NCBI RefSeq assembly: GCF_002269345.1
Contig: NZ_CP022889.1
Coordinates: 2,046,001 to 2,110,000 of the forward strand
Reading direction: 5' to 3'
Source of the DNA: Tsuneonella mangrovi
GTDB lineage: Bacteria > Pseudomonadota > Alphaproteobacteria > Sphingomonadales > Sphingomonadaceae
DNA length: 64,000 bases
Positions 53,712 through 62,774 of this stretch are shown in pieces. A program made the position numbers and the translations under genes. The stretch's first letter is position 1; each line of letters opens with the position of its first letter. The notes beneath the pieces were generated by a model. The model saw only the letters and a list, made by a program, of their open reading frames with translations. It ran no database searches and was not told the origin of the DNA.

Positions 53712-56285
53712 TCAGTATTTGAACGATGCCTGCAGGAATACCTGGCGGCCCCGGTTTTCGCTGAGGATCACGTCGTCGCCAGGCGGGATCCCGAACGGGT
53801 TGGCGCCTGGCAGGAACGGCCGCCCGCCTGAGGAGAGCACATAGAGCTTGTTGGCGATATTGTTGCCGATCAGCGCCAGTTTCCACCGGCCGTCCGGCGA
53901 ACCGACTGAAACGGTTGCGTCGAACGTTGCGAAGCTGTCCTGCTTGTAATCGGTGAGCGATTGCTGGGCAGTGAAATAGCTTCCGCTGTAGGTCACGTTG
54001 CCGCTCAGGCCGAACTCGACGGTATCGGTTATCGGAGTGCGATAATCGAACGCAATGTTCCCGGAGAAGGTCGGTGCCCGCGCTGCGTGACGGCCGTTCA
54101 GGTCCTGACCTGTATCGGTGATGAAGGTCTTCGAGAACTTCGCATCGAGCAGCGAGAGGTTGCCATTCAGGTTGAAGCCATCGAGCGGGGTAATCCAGCT
54201 CCAGGAGACGTCGATGCCCTTGGTGGTCAGTTCGCCGGCGTTGAGGGTGGCATACTGGATCGCGACGGGATCGAAGTTCTGCACCTGCAGATTCTTGAAC
54301 ACGTAGTAGTAGGCAGTGCCATTCAACGTAACCCTGCGGTCGTCCAACTGAGACTTGAAACCGACTTCTCCGCCGATCGCCCGTTCCGACTGGAACTTGA
54401 GACCGTCGGCGACGGCCGCGGCCACAACCGGGTCGGGGCTTCCGAGCCCGGTGAGGGACGAGGTCGGCAAGGCCGAGTTGTCGATACCGCCAGACTTGAA
54501 GCCCGACTTGAACGAAGCAAACACGTTGAGATCCGGGGTGAACTCATACTTCAAGGTCACTTCCGGCGACCAATTGCTGTCCGAGAAGTTGATCGGCGGC
54601 GAATGGTATCCCGTCGATACGAACAGTGGGTTGGCAGCGAGAATCGCACTCATATAAGGAACGGAGATCCGGCTGACCTTCGTTTCCTTCGTGTAGCGAA
54701 CACCGCCGGACAACTCGAGCTGGGAAGTGAGATCGAGCTTGGCGCTGCCGAACACCGCCCAGGCTTCGCCCTTGGTGATCTGGTCCTTGCGGTAGTCGTA
54801 CGTGTAGCCCGTGACCGGATCGGGGGTGATGAGCCCGATATTCACGGCGTTCTGGGCGGTGCTCAGACCGTTCTTGCGCCATTCATAGAACGCACCGAGC
54901 ATGAAATTGAACATGCCCGAATAGTCGCTCGCAAGCCGCAATTCCTGAGTGTATTGTTTGAGCCAGTTGCGCGGATCGCTCGAACCCACACCCATCGGGA
55001 CGCCCGGGCCGTTGACTGCGGCCAGGGCCGGCGCGATGGCGGAAAGCGGAATGCCCAGTGGAGTATAAGCCGGCCCGACGCCGCCGTAGCTATAGTTGTC
55101 GACATCGATCGCGTTGAGGTCGACGATGCCCGTGGTCGAAGTGATCGACAGGTGGTCGGTCACGTCCATGTTCATCAGCAAGCGTCCGAACCACAGGTCG
55201 GTCTGGCCGAACGGAACCCCGTTATAACCACGAGCGATCGAAGGCTTCGGAACCGAACCGGCCAGCGGAGGCGCGGTATCCGGAAGGAAGAATTTTCCAT
55301 CGAACGCGTTACAGTTGTAACCTGCGGGAATGACGACAGAGAATGGCACACCCCCGCCACCGAGCAAGACGATCGGGTCAGCGATGCCGTTCTTGCCGCA
55401 ATAGAGATCAGACCGGGCGATAGCGCCGTCGTTCTCGTTGCGCAGATACTGGACCTTCAGGTTGGCATGGAAGCCCGCGACCGGCTTCCAGTCGAATGTC
55501 AACCTGCCGATGAAGTTCCGCAACCCGCGGTTCTTGTTGACCGCCGGAGTGTCGGCCTGGAGCGGTACATACTCCTTCACGTCATTGTAATAGGCGGCGG
55601 CACGAATTCCCAACGTGTCAGTTAGGGGCCCGGAAATATATCCCTGCCCAGTCCATCCCTTTTCCTGGAATTCGTATGATGCGGTGCCACCTACCTCCCA
55701 GTCGGGGGTCGGATCGGCGGTGCGCACGGAAAAGACGCCGGCGGTTGCGCTCTTGCCGAAGTAAAGCGACTGGGGGCCCTTCAGGACGTCGACTTGCTTG
55801 ACGTCGAAAAACGCGGCCTGGACCATGCGCATCGTGCTGATCTGTACGCCGTCATAATCGAACGCGACCGCCGAATCGAATGCGGCGGAAATGTTCGAAG
55901 AGCCAATGCCGCGAAGCGAAATCTGCCCGCCCGAACCCGAGCCGCCGACCTGCACATTGAGGGTCGGCACGCGGTCCGAGACGTTCTGGACGTCGGTCAT
56001 CGCGTAGTTCTTGAGTGTGCCCCCACCGATGGTGGCAATGGTGACAGGCGTATCCTGCAGCGTCTCGGCCTGCTTGCGCGCCATCACGATAATTTCGTTG
56101 CCGTTCGCGATCGGTTGATTGGCGTTTTGCTTGTCAGTGCCGGATTTGGTCTGCGACGTGTCGGACGACGCATCCTGCGCATGCGCAGACTGGGCCGCGG
56201 CAACCATTGCCAGCCCACCGGCCGAACAGAGCAGAATGCGGTAAAGGGTCCTCGACTTGCCGACGCCAGTCAGAATCTCACTCAT
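53712..56285 (-). CDS. TonB-dependent outer-membrane receptor (catabolic cluster)
   Basis: 857-residue receptor of the long TonB-dependent type. A signal peptide (about 1-36, ending SAHAQ) is followed by a disordered spacer, the TonB box NEIIVMARKQ, and the plug domain (QISLRGIGSSNIS, DVLKGPQSLYFGKSATAGVF). The remaining residues form the barrel, ending RQVFLQASFKY. It probably brings the cluster's bulky hydrophobic substrate across the outer membrane. ATG 56285 follows GGGAGG by 6 bases; ATG 56291 is too close to that site. An inverted repeat in front may be its operator. Confidence 0.95.
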   Translation of the reverse strand: MSEILTGVGKSRTLYRILLCSAGGLAMVAAAQSAHAQDASSDTSQTKSGTDKQNANQPIANGNEIIVMARKQAETLQDTPVTIATIGGGTLKNYAMTDVQNVSDRVPTLNVQVGGSGSGGQISLRGIGSSNISAAFDSAVAFDYDGVQISTMRMVQAAFFDVKQVDVLKGPQSLYFGKSATAGVFSVRTADPTPDWEVGGTASYEFQEKGWTGQGYISGPLTDTLGIRAAAYYNDVKEYVPLQADTPAVNKNRGLRNFIGRLTFDWKPVAGFHANLKVQYLRNENDGAIARSDLYCGKNGIADPIVLLGGGGVPFSVVIPAGYNCNAFDGKFFLPDTAPPLAGSVPKPSIARGYNGVPFGQTDLWFGRLLMNMDVTDHLSITSTTGIVDLNAIDVDNYSYGGVGPAYTPLGIPLSAIAPALAAVNGPGVPMGVGSSDPRNWLKQYTQELRLASDYSGMFNFMLGAFYEWRKNGLSTAQNAVNIGLITPDPVTGYTYDYRKDQITKGEAWAVFGSAKLDLTSQLELSGGVRYTKETKVSRISVPYMSAILAANPLFVSTGYHSPPINFSDSNWSPEVTLKYEFTPDLNVFASFKSGFKSGGIDNSALPTSSLTGLGSPDPVVAAAVADGLKFQSERAIGGEVGFKSQLDDRRVTLNGTAYYYVFKNLQVQNFDPVAIQYATLNAGELTTKGIDVSWSWITPLDGFNLNGNLSLLDAKFSKTFITDTGQDLNGRHAARAPTFSGNIAFDYRTPITDTVEFGLSGNVTYSGSYFTAQQSLTDYKQDSFATFDATVSVGSPDGRWKLALIGNNIANKLYVLSSGGRPFLPGANPFGIPPGDDVILSENRGRQVFLQASFKY

Positions 56286-56383
56286 TGTCATCCTCCCAGA
56301 CTGGTCGCAGCGACCACTCGGTCGTGCGCCGTGCGAGACGTCTTTATGCGCCCGCTTGCTAGTCTGGGTCTTACGCAGCTATC

Positions 56384-56437
56384 GGGCTAACGACATTTAG
56401 CAAAAGCGATAGTCGGTTAGCGGGCTGTAGTTAGCCC
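56384..56437. promoter_or_regulatory. Inverted-repeat operator candidate upstream of the TonB receptor
   Basis: GGGCTAAC (56384-56391) and its exact complement GTTAGCCC (56430-56437) flank a third partial copy GGTTAGC (56415-56421). The site lies 99-152 bases upstream of the receptor start, in the 167-base gap after RHO 2. No regulator gene is present in the window to assign. Confidence 0.45.
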
Positions 56438-56452
56438 ACTGATATATAGACG

Positions 56453-57757
56453 TTATTCAGCTGCGACTGAAGCCTCGGTACGCATCTGTTCGATACGCGG
56501 ATCGTTCGGCCAAACCCAATCGCTGTCGATCACTTGCTCCACCGCGAGCCCTTCGGGAATGTTGTCTTCGCCCACCAACCGGTCGCAGTGTTGGTGGAAG
56601 GCATAGATCCGTGCTTCCTGGTAGCTGAGCGGGACGCTGCGAAAGCCCTGGCTCTCCATCGACTTCTGGATCGCTTCGCCGAACTGCGTGTCTTCCAGGA
56701 TGATCTTGCACATCTTGCGACCGTTGGCGCTGGCCGGGTCGGGTTCGGTCCACAGGTCCGGGACCGGGCCATCGCCCCAATCGGGGGCCATAGTGATCAG
56801 TTCGAGCCGCGTCGTCCCAATGCCAGTTGGCCAGAACAGCAGCGGCGGGATGAAAAAGTCCGACAGCGGGGAGACCCAGTTCGGGAACACCGAATAGCTT
56901 TGCGTAGCAGTCCGCCCGAGCTCGCCGACCGTGTCGATCCGTTGCCATTCGGGCGGCATGGAGTTGGCCCGGTCGGCCTGGCGATCGGCGGTCTCGGGTG
57001 CCGGAGCGAGCATCCGCGAGTGGCCGTTGGGATAGAAGTGGTTCACATTGCGTTTGGCATCGACGATCGGCGCTACGGTTTCGGGATGGATGAAGGGCAC
57101 ATGGTAAACCTCCATGTTGGCCTCCATCGCCACCTTCCAGTTGCAATTCAGATCGAAGCTGTAACGGGCAGCGAGCCGAACGTTCTCGAACTGGAACTCG
57201 GCCCATTCGTCGGCCAGCGGGCCAAGCCACTCGCGAAGCGGCAATGCATCGTCGTCGAAATTGACGAAGACGAGCTTGCCGAACATCTCGCAGCGAACCG
57301 GGATCAGCCCGCGGCATGTCAGGTCGAGATCGGCGAAGTCCTGGCGTTCGGGAACCCCGACCAGCGAGCCGTCGGTCTTGTAGGTCCAGTGGTGGTAGGC
57401 GCAAATCAGTCGAGGTGATTTGCCGCGATCTTCGGTGACGACCGGCGCGCCGCGGTGGCGGCAGGTGTTGTAGAACGCCCGGACCTCGCCATCCATGCCA
57501 TGCACGATGACGATCGGGTCCCCGGCATTGTGCCAGCGCATGAAGCTGCCCGGATCGGGAATCTCGTCGAGGTGTGCAGCGAACAGCCAGCTCTTGCGAA
57601 AGACGTGTTCCTGCTCGAGCGCATAAAGCTCTTCATTGGTGTAGCGATCGGCTGGCAAGTCCGGCAGCTTGGGAAATCCCGCAGGCGGCGCGGTGCGCCG
57701 CGCTTCCCATTCCATCAACGCCTTGAGCGTGGCGATCTCTTCGGGCGGCATGGTCAT
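56453..57757 (-). CDS. Rieske non-heme iron oxygenase alpha subunit (RHO 2)
   Basis: 434-residue oxygenase large subunit. Rieske ligands lie in YNTCRHRGAPVV and LICAYHHWTYKT (about 98-127), where the usual WxY after the second His reads HWTY, and the iron histidines in MEANMEVYHVPFIHPE (about 215-230); a glutamate stands at the position of the usual bridging aspartate. It is distinct from RHO 1 and probably acts on a different intermediate. It reads toward the TonB receptor gene on the same strand. Partner ferredoxin and reductase are not in the window. Confidence 0.93.
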   Translation of the reverse strand: MTMPPEEIATLKALMEWEARRTAPPAGFPKLPDLPADRYTNEELYALEQEHVFRKSWLFAAHLDEIPDPGSFMRWHNAGDPIVIVHGMDGEVRAFYNTCRHRGAPVVTEDRGKSPRLICAYHHWTYKTDGSLVGVPERQDFADLDLTCRGLIPVRCEMFGKLVFVNFDDDALPLREWLGPLADEWAEFQFENVRLAARYSFDLNCNWKVAMEANMEVYHVPFIHPETVAPIVDAKRNVNHFYPNGHSRMLAPAPETADRQADRANSMPPEWQRIDTVGELGRTATQSYSVFPNWVSPLSDFFIPPLLFWPTGIGTTRLELITMAPDWGDGPVPDLWTEPDPASANGRKMCKIILEDTQFGEAIQKSMESQGFRSVPLSYQEARIYAFHQHCDRLVGEDNIPEGLAVEQVIDSDWVWPNDPRIEQMRTEASVAAE

Positions 57758-57890
57758 GAGCAGGAAGTTACTCCGCCAAGCCGTGCCCTGGAACTGCCAT
57801 TAGTCGCAGTACGCGGTCCTCGCGCTTTTGACGGTATGGCAGGTTCGCTCCGCGGGCTAGTCAGGTTGGAGAACACCTGAAGGAGAGCGG

Positions 57891-58673
57891 ATGATGGCAG
57901 GACGTGTCGCAGGCAAGGTAGCGATGGTGACAGGCGGTGCGATGGGCCTCGGAAAGGCCGATTGCGAGCGTCTTGCCGAAGAGGGCGCGAAGATCGTCGT
58001 GACCGATATTGACTCTGAGAAAGGTGAGGCCGTCGCAAAGGCGCTGGGTGGCCATTTTTTCGAGCACGACGTCCGCGACGAAGCGCGCTGGAAAGCGATC
58101 CTGGCCGAAGTCGAGAAGCTCCACGGCGGGCTCGACATCCTCGTCAATAACGCTGGCAATGTCATCTTCGAGCCGATCGAACAGTGTTCGCTCGATCACT
58201 TCCGCCTGCACCTCGATATCCACGTAGTCGGCACGTTCCTGGGGTGCAAATATGCCATCCCGCTCATGACTGGTCGGGCCGAGAAGATCGGAGGAGGGGG
58301 TTCGTCGATCGTCAACATGGCCTCCACCGCCGCGCTGATGGGCTATCCGGTGATCCCGGCCTACACCGCCGCGAAGGGCGCAATCGCTTCGATGACCCGT
58401 TCGATCGCCATGCACTGCCAGGACGAAAGCTTCGGCATCCGCTGCAACGCGCTTGCGCCCGGCGGGATCGAGACTCCGATGGTGCAAGCGGTTTCGGGCC
58501 GGCAAGGGGAAGCGCCGATGGCCATCCCCGACGGCCCGTTGCCAGCTGATGCACTCGGAGCGCCGCGCGATGTCGCGAACTGCGTGCTGTTCCTCGCGTC
58601 CGACGAAGCCCGGTTCCTCAACGGCCTGGTAATACCGGTCGACAACGGCCTCGATGCCCGCCCGCATCACTGA
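57891..58673 (+). CDS. Short-chain dehydrogenase/reductase (SDR 2)
   Basis: 260-residue classical SDR. VTGGAMGLGKADCERLAEEG is the glycine motif with VVTDID after strand 2 (Asp favours NAD), VNNAGNV is the NNAG block, NMASTAALMG the catalytic serine and AYTAAKGAIASM the YxxxK pair (about 158-162). Length and architecture resemble 3-alpha-hydroxysteroid/cyclohexanol dehydrogenases. AAGGAGAG lies upstream of ATG 57891. It overlaps the MFS transporter gene by 20 bases and heads the right-hand operon. Confidence 0.92.
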   Translation: MMAGRVAGKVAMVTGGAMGLGKADCERLAEEGAKIVVTDIDSEKGEAVAKALGGHFFEHDVRDEARWKAILAEVEKLHGGLDILVNNAGNVIFEPIEQCSLDHFRLHLDIHVVGTFLGCKYAIPLMTGRAEKIGGGGSSIVNMASTAALMGYPVIPAYTAAKGAIASMTRSIAMHCQDESFGIRCNALAPGGIETPMVQAVSGRQGEAPMAIPDGPLPADALGAPRDVANCVLFLASDEARFLNGLVIPVDNGLDARPHH

Positions 58674-59940
58674 TCGGGCAGGCGGTACCGGCCGCTACCG
58701 GTACTACGTCCTCGGCCTGTTGATGCTGACCTCGCTGCTCAGCGTCGCCGACCGGTTGGTGTTCTCGATCCTGATCGAGGACATCAAAGCGACTTTCCAT
58801 TTCAGCGATACCGAACTGGGCCTGCTGGGAGGAATTGCCTTTACCGCGACCTATGTCCTCGCCGGCTTTCCTGCCGCGCGTCTTGCCGATCGCTCGGTGC
58901 GCAAGTCGATCATTGCAGGAGCGATATTCGTGTGGAGCGGGATGACCGCGCTGTGCGGGATAGCGATCGGGTTCTGGACGTTGTTCTTCGCGCGGACCGG
59001 TGTCGGCGTCGGCGAAGGGTGCAGCGGCCCGGCATCGCAGTCGCTCCTCGCCGACTATTTCCGCAAGGAGGAACTTGCCCGCGCGATGGGCTTCCTGACT
59101 ATCGGCGCGACGACCGGGACAGTTACCGGGTTGATGGCGGGCGGCCTGATGGCGCAGTACTTCGGATGGCGTGTGGCGTTCATGGCGATGGCCGTGCCGG
59201 GCGTGCTGCTTTCGGCGCTGCTCTATTTCACCGTGCTCGAGCCGCCACGCGGGCGATACGCTGCCGCCGGGGCGCAAGTCGTGCAGCAACCGCTTGGCGA
59301 AACATTTCTGGCGCTGGTCCGGAACAAGGTTTTCATGGGCTACGCGGCCGGCTTCGCGATCCAGATCATGATCGGATACGCGATGGCGTTCTGGATGGCG
59401 CCAGTGATGCTTCGCAGCTTCTCGGTCTCGGTCGGCGATGTCGCGTTCTACCTCGGGCTCGCCTACCTTGCCGGCGGCATTCCGGGCCCGATCATGGGGG
59501 GCTACATGACCGACTGGTTGACCCGCCATGACGAGCGCTGGCGGGCGTGGCTGCCCGGCATCGTCAGCCTGCTGGCGATCGTGCCGCTGTGGCTCAGCCT
59601 CGTTGCTGGCGAGTTCTGGTGGTTCCTCGGATTGTTCGCGCTATCCTATGGCATATTCGTATCGAGCCAAGCGCCGATCCTGTCGGGGATCCAGGCGGCG
59701 GTGGAGCCGGGCCAGCGCGGGTTCTCGGTTGCAATCGCGCTGTTCTTCAACAACCTGGTCGGCCAGGCGTTCGGCCTCGGCGTGATCGGCTGGCTGAGCG
59801 ATCGGCTGGCAGCTGTCCATGGGACCGCCTCCCTCGGGATGGCGGTGCTGGCGGTGGCGCTCGGCGCGGCAGTCGTGGCCATGGCGATCTTCGCGTGGAC
59901 CGCGCACCAAATCAAAGCTGCTGCCATTTTTGCTGATTAA
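58654..59940 (+). CDS. MFS transporter (Spinster-like)
   Basis: 428-residue 12-helix major facilitator. The first helix (YYVLGLLMLTSLLSVADRLV) carries the D-R pair of Spinster-type MFS, the loop AARLADRSVRKSIIAG is motif A, and RTGVGVGEGCSGPASQSLLA is the motif of the fourth helix. Such transporters move acidic or lipid-like organic compounds and are common in aromatic/steroid catabolic clusters. It overlaps SDR 2 and is presumably the inner-membrane uptake route after the TonB receptor. Confidence 0.92.
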   Translation: MPARITDRAGGTGRYRYYVLGLLMLTSLLSVADRLVFSILIEDIKATFHFSDTELGLLGGIAFTATYVLAGFPAARLADRSVRKSIIAGAIFVWSGMTALCGIAIGFWTLFFARTGVGVGEGCSGPASQSLLADYFRKEELARAMGFLTIGATTGTVTGLMAGGLMAQYFGWRVAFMAMAVPGVLLSALLYFTVLEPPRGRYAAAGAQVVQQPLGETFLALVRNKVFMGYAAGFAIQIMIGYAMAFWMAPVMLRSFSVSVGDVAFYLGLAYLAGGIPGPIMGGYMTDWLTRHDERWRAWLPGIVSLLAIVPLWLSLVAGEFWWFLGLFALSYGIFVSSQAPILSGIQAAVEPGQRGFSVAIALFFNNLVGQAFGLGVIGWLSDRLAAVHGTASLGMAVLAVALGAAVVAMAIFAWTAHQIKAAAIFAD

Positions 59941-60000
59941 CGCTCCACGGCCCTTGGTCTAACCCGAAGACAGGAAACCAACACGACGAGGAGCGAGCGG

Positions 60001-60771
60001 ATGGACTTGGGACTGAAGGGCAAGAAGGTCATCATGAACGGCGGTGCCCACGGCCTCGGCCTTGCATCGCTCAAGCATTTTGCCGCCGAAGGCGCGGATG
60101 TCGCTTTTTTCAGCCGCAAGCAGGACAAGATCGATGCGGCCAAGGCGGCGATCGCCGAAGCGAGCGGGGGTAGCGGCAAGGTTTTTGCCGAGACCTTCGA
60201 CATGGTCGGCAACCTCGATGGCTACCGCGCATGGTTGGCCAAGGCTGCCGACGAACTGGGCGGGTGCGACATCTTCATCCACATGGCGAGTTCCTCCGGT
60301 ACCGGCGGGACGGGCGACTGGCAGCAGGGCCTCGACATCGACATCATGGGCGCAGTGATCGGGGTCGAGGTGCTCACTCCGCATCTCGAAGCATCTGGCA
60401 GCGGCTCGATCGTGTTCATGTCCTCGACCGCAGCGCTCGAGACGTTCGTTGCGCCGCAGGCGTTCAACGCACTCAAGGCGGCGCTGATCACCCATGCCTC
60501 GCAGCTCAGCCAGGCACTCGCGCCCAAGGGTATCCGCGTGAACACCGTGTCGCCCGGTGCGATCCATTATTCCGACGGCAACTGGGAAACGATCAAGCAG
60601 CACATGCCTGCGCTCTACGAAGCCACCCTTGCGAAGATGCCGATGGGCCGCTTCGGCGAACCGGACGAAGTCGGCAAGGCGGTGGTGTTCGTTGCGAGCC
60701 CGGCGTGCCCGTATATGACCGGCGCCAACGTCGTGATCGATGGCGGCTTTACCCAACGAGTGCAATTTTGA
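60001..60771 (+). CDS. SDR-family protein with Phe replacing the catalytic Tyr (SDR 3)
   Basis: 256-residue SDR. The cofactor motif NGGAHGLGLASLKHF keeps GxxxGLG, but NNAG reads MASS, the serine is in FMSSTAALE, and the YxxxK site reads FNALK (AFNALKAALITH), so the catalytic tyrosine is phenylalanine (codon TTC). The catalytic lysine stays. It ends GGFTQRVQF, and ICMTGANVVIDGG-like sequence is normal. It may bind a nucleotide without redox chemistry or use another residue. GAGGAG lies upstream of ATG 60001. Its stop overlaps the E1alpha start. Confidence 0.88.
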   Translation: MDLGLKGKKVIMNGGAHGLGLASLKHFAAEGADVAFFSRKQDKIDAAKAAIAEASGGSGKVFAETFDMVGNLDGYRAWLAKAADELGGCDIFIHMASSSGTGGTGDWQQGLDIDIMGAVIGVEVLTPHLEASGSGSIVFMSSTAALETFVAPQAFNALKAALITHASQLSQALAPKGIRVNTVSPGAIHYSDGNWETIKQHMPALYEATLAKMPMGRFGEPDEVGKAVVFVASPACPYMTGANVVIDGGFTQRVQF

Positions 60772-61787
60772 GTCCCGCTTCGGCCGCCGACGCGCGGCTG
60801 CGCGAGCCGGTCCCGACAGACGCGATCGACCGCGCGACGCTGCGCGACATCTTCTCGCGCACGATGAAGGTCAACCGCACCGACGAGAAGTTTCGCTCGC
60901 TGCTCATCCAGGGAAAGGTCGCGGTGATGTACTATTGCGTCCGCGGGCAGGAACTGGTCTCCGCGGCAGCGATGGCGAACCTGACCGACGACGACTATGT
61001 CGTTTGCACCTATCGCGGGCAGGGAGAGCAAACCGCCAAGGGCATCCCGCCCGAACTATGGTGGGCCGAATGCCTCGGCAAGGCCACCGGCACCTGCAAG
61101 GGCAAGGGCGGGACGATGCACATCACCTATCCTGCCAAGGGAATCATGGTCACGACGGGGGTCGTCGGCTCTGGTCTGCCGATTGCCAATGGGCTGGCGA
61201 TGGCGAGCCAGAACAACGGCGACGGGCGGGTGACGCTGGTCAGCTTCGGTGACGGTGCGGCGAATATCGGAGGCTTCCACGAAGCATTGAACATGGCGCA
61301 GCTCTACCAGTTGCCGGTTGTATTCCTTTGCCAGAACAACCGCTATGGCGAGCATACAGCGTTCGCCGACCATACCGACAGCACATGCATTGCCGACCGC
61401 GCAGCCGGATACGGGATGCGCTCGATGCACGTTGACGGCAACGATGTGCACCAGGTTTACAATGCCGTGAAACACGCGGTCGACCTTGCACGCCAGGGCA
61501 AAGGGCCGACGCTGGTCGAAGCGATGTGCTATCGCATGATGGGGCATTTCTTCGGGGCCGATTTCTCCTACATGCCGCCCGAGCACATCGCGGAGATGAA
61601 GGCAGAAGACCCGCTACCCAAGCTGCGCAAGGTGATGCTTGACCACCAGTTCACCAAAGAGGAACTCGATGGCATCGTGAGCGAGATTGATGTCGAGATC
61701 GATGCGGCGGTCGAAAAGGCGCTTGCAGCCGACCCTCCCGATGCCAGTGAACTGGCGATCGACGTGCTCGAAAGCGAGGCCGGCTGA
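60768..61787 (+). CDS. Thiamine-diphosphate-dependent E1 alpha subunit, set 2
   Basis: 339-residue E1alpha, about one-third alike set 1 by eye. ThDP binding lies in VSFGDGAANIGGFHEALNMA and CQNNRYGEHT (about 160-190). RGQELVSAAAMANL and YRGQGEQTAKG are the family blocks. Start is taken as TTG 60768, overlapping the SDR 3 stop (TTGA); the next in-frame ATG is at 60864, which would drop 32 residues. It is 1 base-shared with the following beta gene (TGATG). The substrate presumably differs from that of set 1. Confidence 0.88.
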   Translation: MSPASAADARLREPVPTDAIDRATLRDIFSRTMKVNRTDEKFRSLLIQGKVAVMYYCVRGQELVSAAAMANLTDDDYVVCTYRGQGEQTAKGIPPELWWAECLGKATGTCKGKGGTMHITYPAKGIMVTTGVVGSGLPIANGLAMASQNNGDGRVTLVSFGDGAANIGGFHEALNMAQLYQLPVVFLCQNNRYGEHTAFADHTDSTCIADRAAGYGMRSMHVDGNDVHQVYNAVKHAVDLARQGKGPTLVEAMCYRMMGHFFGADFSYMPPEHIAEMKAEDPLPKLRKVMLDHQFTKEELDGIVSEIDVEIDAAVEKALAADPPDASELAIDVLESEAG

Positions 61788-62773
61788 TGGGCCAGATCAC
61801 CATGACACAGGCGCTCAACCAGGCGCTCGACGAAGCGATGGCCGAAGACGAAGGCGTGTTCTGCCTCGGCGAAGATGTCGGCGCGAAGCAGGGTGGCGGG
61901 GTGTTCAAGGTCACTAGCGGGCTGACCGAGAAATACGGCGAACACCGCGTCCGTGCGACACCGATTTCCGAGACCGCGATAATCGGTGCGGCGGTGGGTG
62001 CGGCATTGGCCGGCCAGCGCCCGGTCGCAGAGATCATGCTGATGAATTTCGTCGGCGTGTGCATGGACCAGATCGTCAACCATGCCGCCAAGCTTCGCTT
62101 CATGTCGGGTGGGCAGACCAGCGTCCCGCTGGTGATCCGCACGACCACAGGCGTTGGCGTGGGGTTCGGCGGGCAGCATTCCGATATGCTGGAAGCGTGG
62201 TTCGCGCACGTTGCCGGGATCCGCGTAGTGACCCCGTCCAACGCGGCCGATGCCAAGGGCCTGCTGCGCTCGGCGATCGACAGCAACGACCCGGTGCTCT
62301 TCATCGAGAATATCCTGTGTTACGGCTTGACCTCGGAAGACCCGGGCAAGGGATACCGCGTCCCGCTCGGCAAGGCAGCGATTGCTCGCGAAGGATCGGA
62401 CGTTTCGCTGATCACTTACGGCCGGACGGTGCTGGATGCACTGGCCGTCGCCGAAGATCTGGCTGCAGAAGGCATCTCGGTCGAAGTCGTCGACCTCAGG
62501 ACGATCGCGCCGTACGACGAGGAGACCGTGCTGGCATCGGTTCGCAAGACGGGCCGGGCGATCACCCTGCACGAAGCGGTCCGGCCATACGGTACCGGCG
62601 CGGAAATGGCCGCGACGATCCACGAGAAGCTGTGGGGCGAGCTCAAGGCTCCGGTTCTGCGGATCGGCGGGACCTTCTCGCCCGTGCCGTTCGCAACCGT
62701 GCTCGAACAGGCGTGGATTCCGACCAAGGAAGAGATCGTCGCCGCGATCCGCCAGAGCGTCGGGAAGGTCTGA
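61787..62773 (+). CDS. E1 beta subunit, set 2
   Basis: 328-residue partner of the preceding alpha subunit. FCLGEDVGAKQGGGVFKVT and ATPISETAIIGAAVGAALAG are the ThDP-interface blocks, GVGFGGQHSDMLEAWFAHVA the substrate region, VTPSNAADAKGLL the middle, and HEAVRPYGTGAEMAA the C-terminal block. It starts in the stop of E1alpha and ends 1 base before the lipoyl protein gene, so all three are translated together. Confidence 0.93.
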   Translation: MGQITMTQALNQALDEAMAEDEGVFCLGEDVGAKQGGGVFKVTSGLTEKYGEHRVRATPISETAIIGAAVGAALAGQRPVAEIMLMNFVGVCMDQIVNHAAKLRFMSGGQTSVPLVIRTTTGVGVGFGGQHSDMLEAWFAHVAGIRVVTPSNAADAKGLLRSAIDSNDPVLFIENILCYGLTSEDPGKGYRVPLGKAAIAREGSDVSLITYGRTVLDALAVAEDLAAEGISVEVVDLRTIAPYDEETVLASVRKTGRAITLHEAVRPYGTGAEMAATIHEKLWGELKAPVLRIGGTFSPVPFATVLEQAWIPTKEEIVAAIRQSVGKV

Positions 62774-62774
62774 G

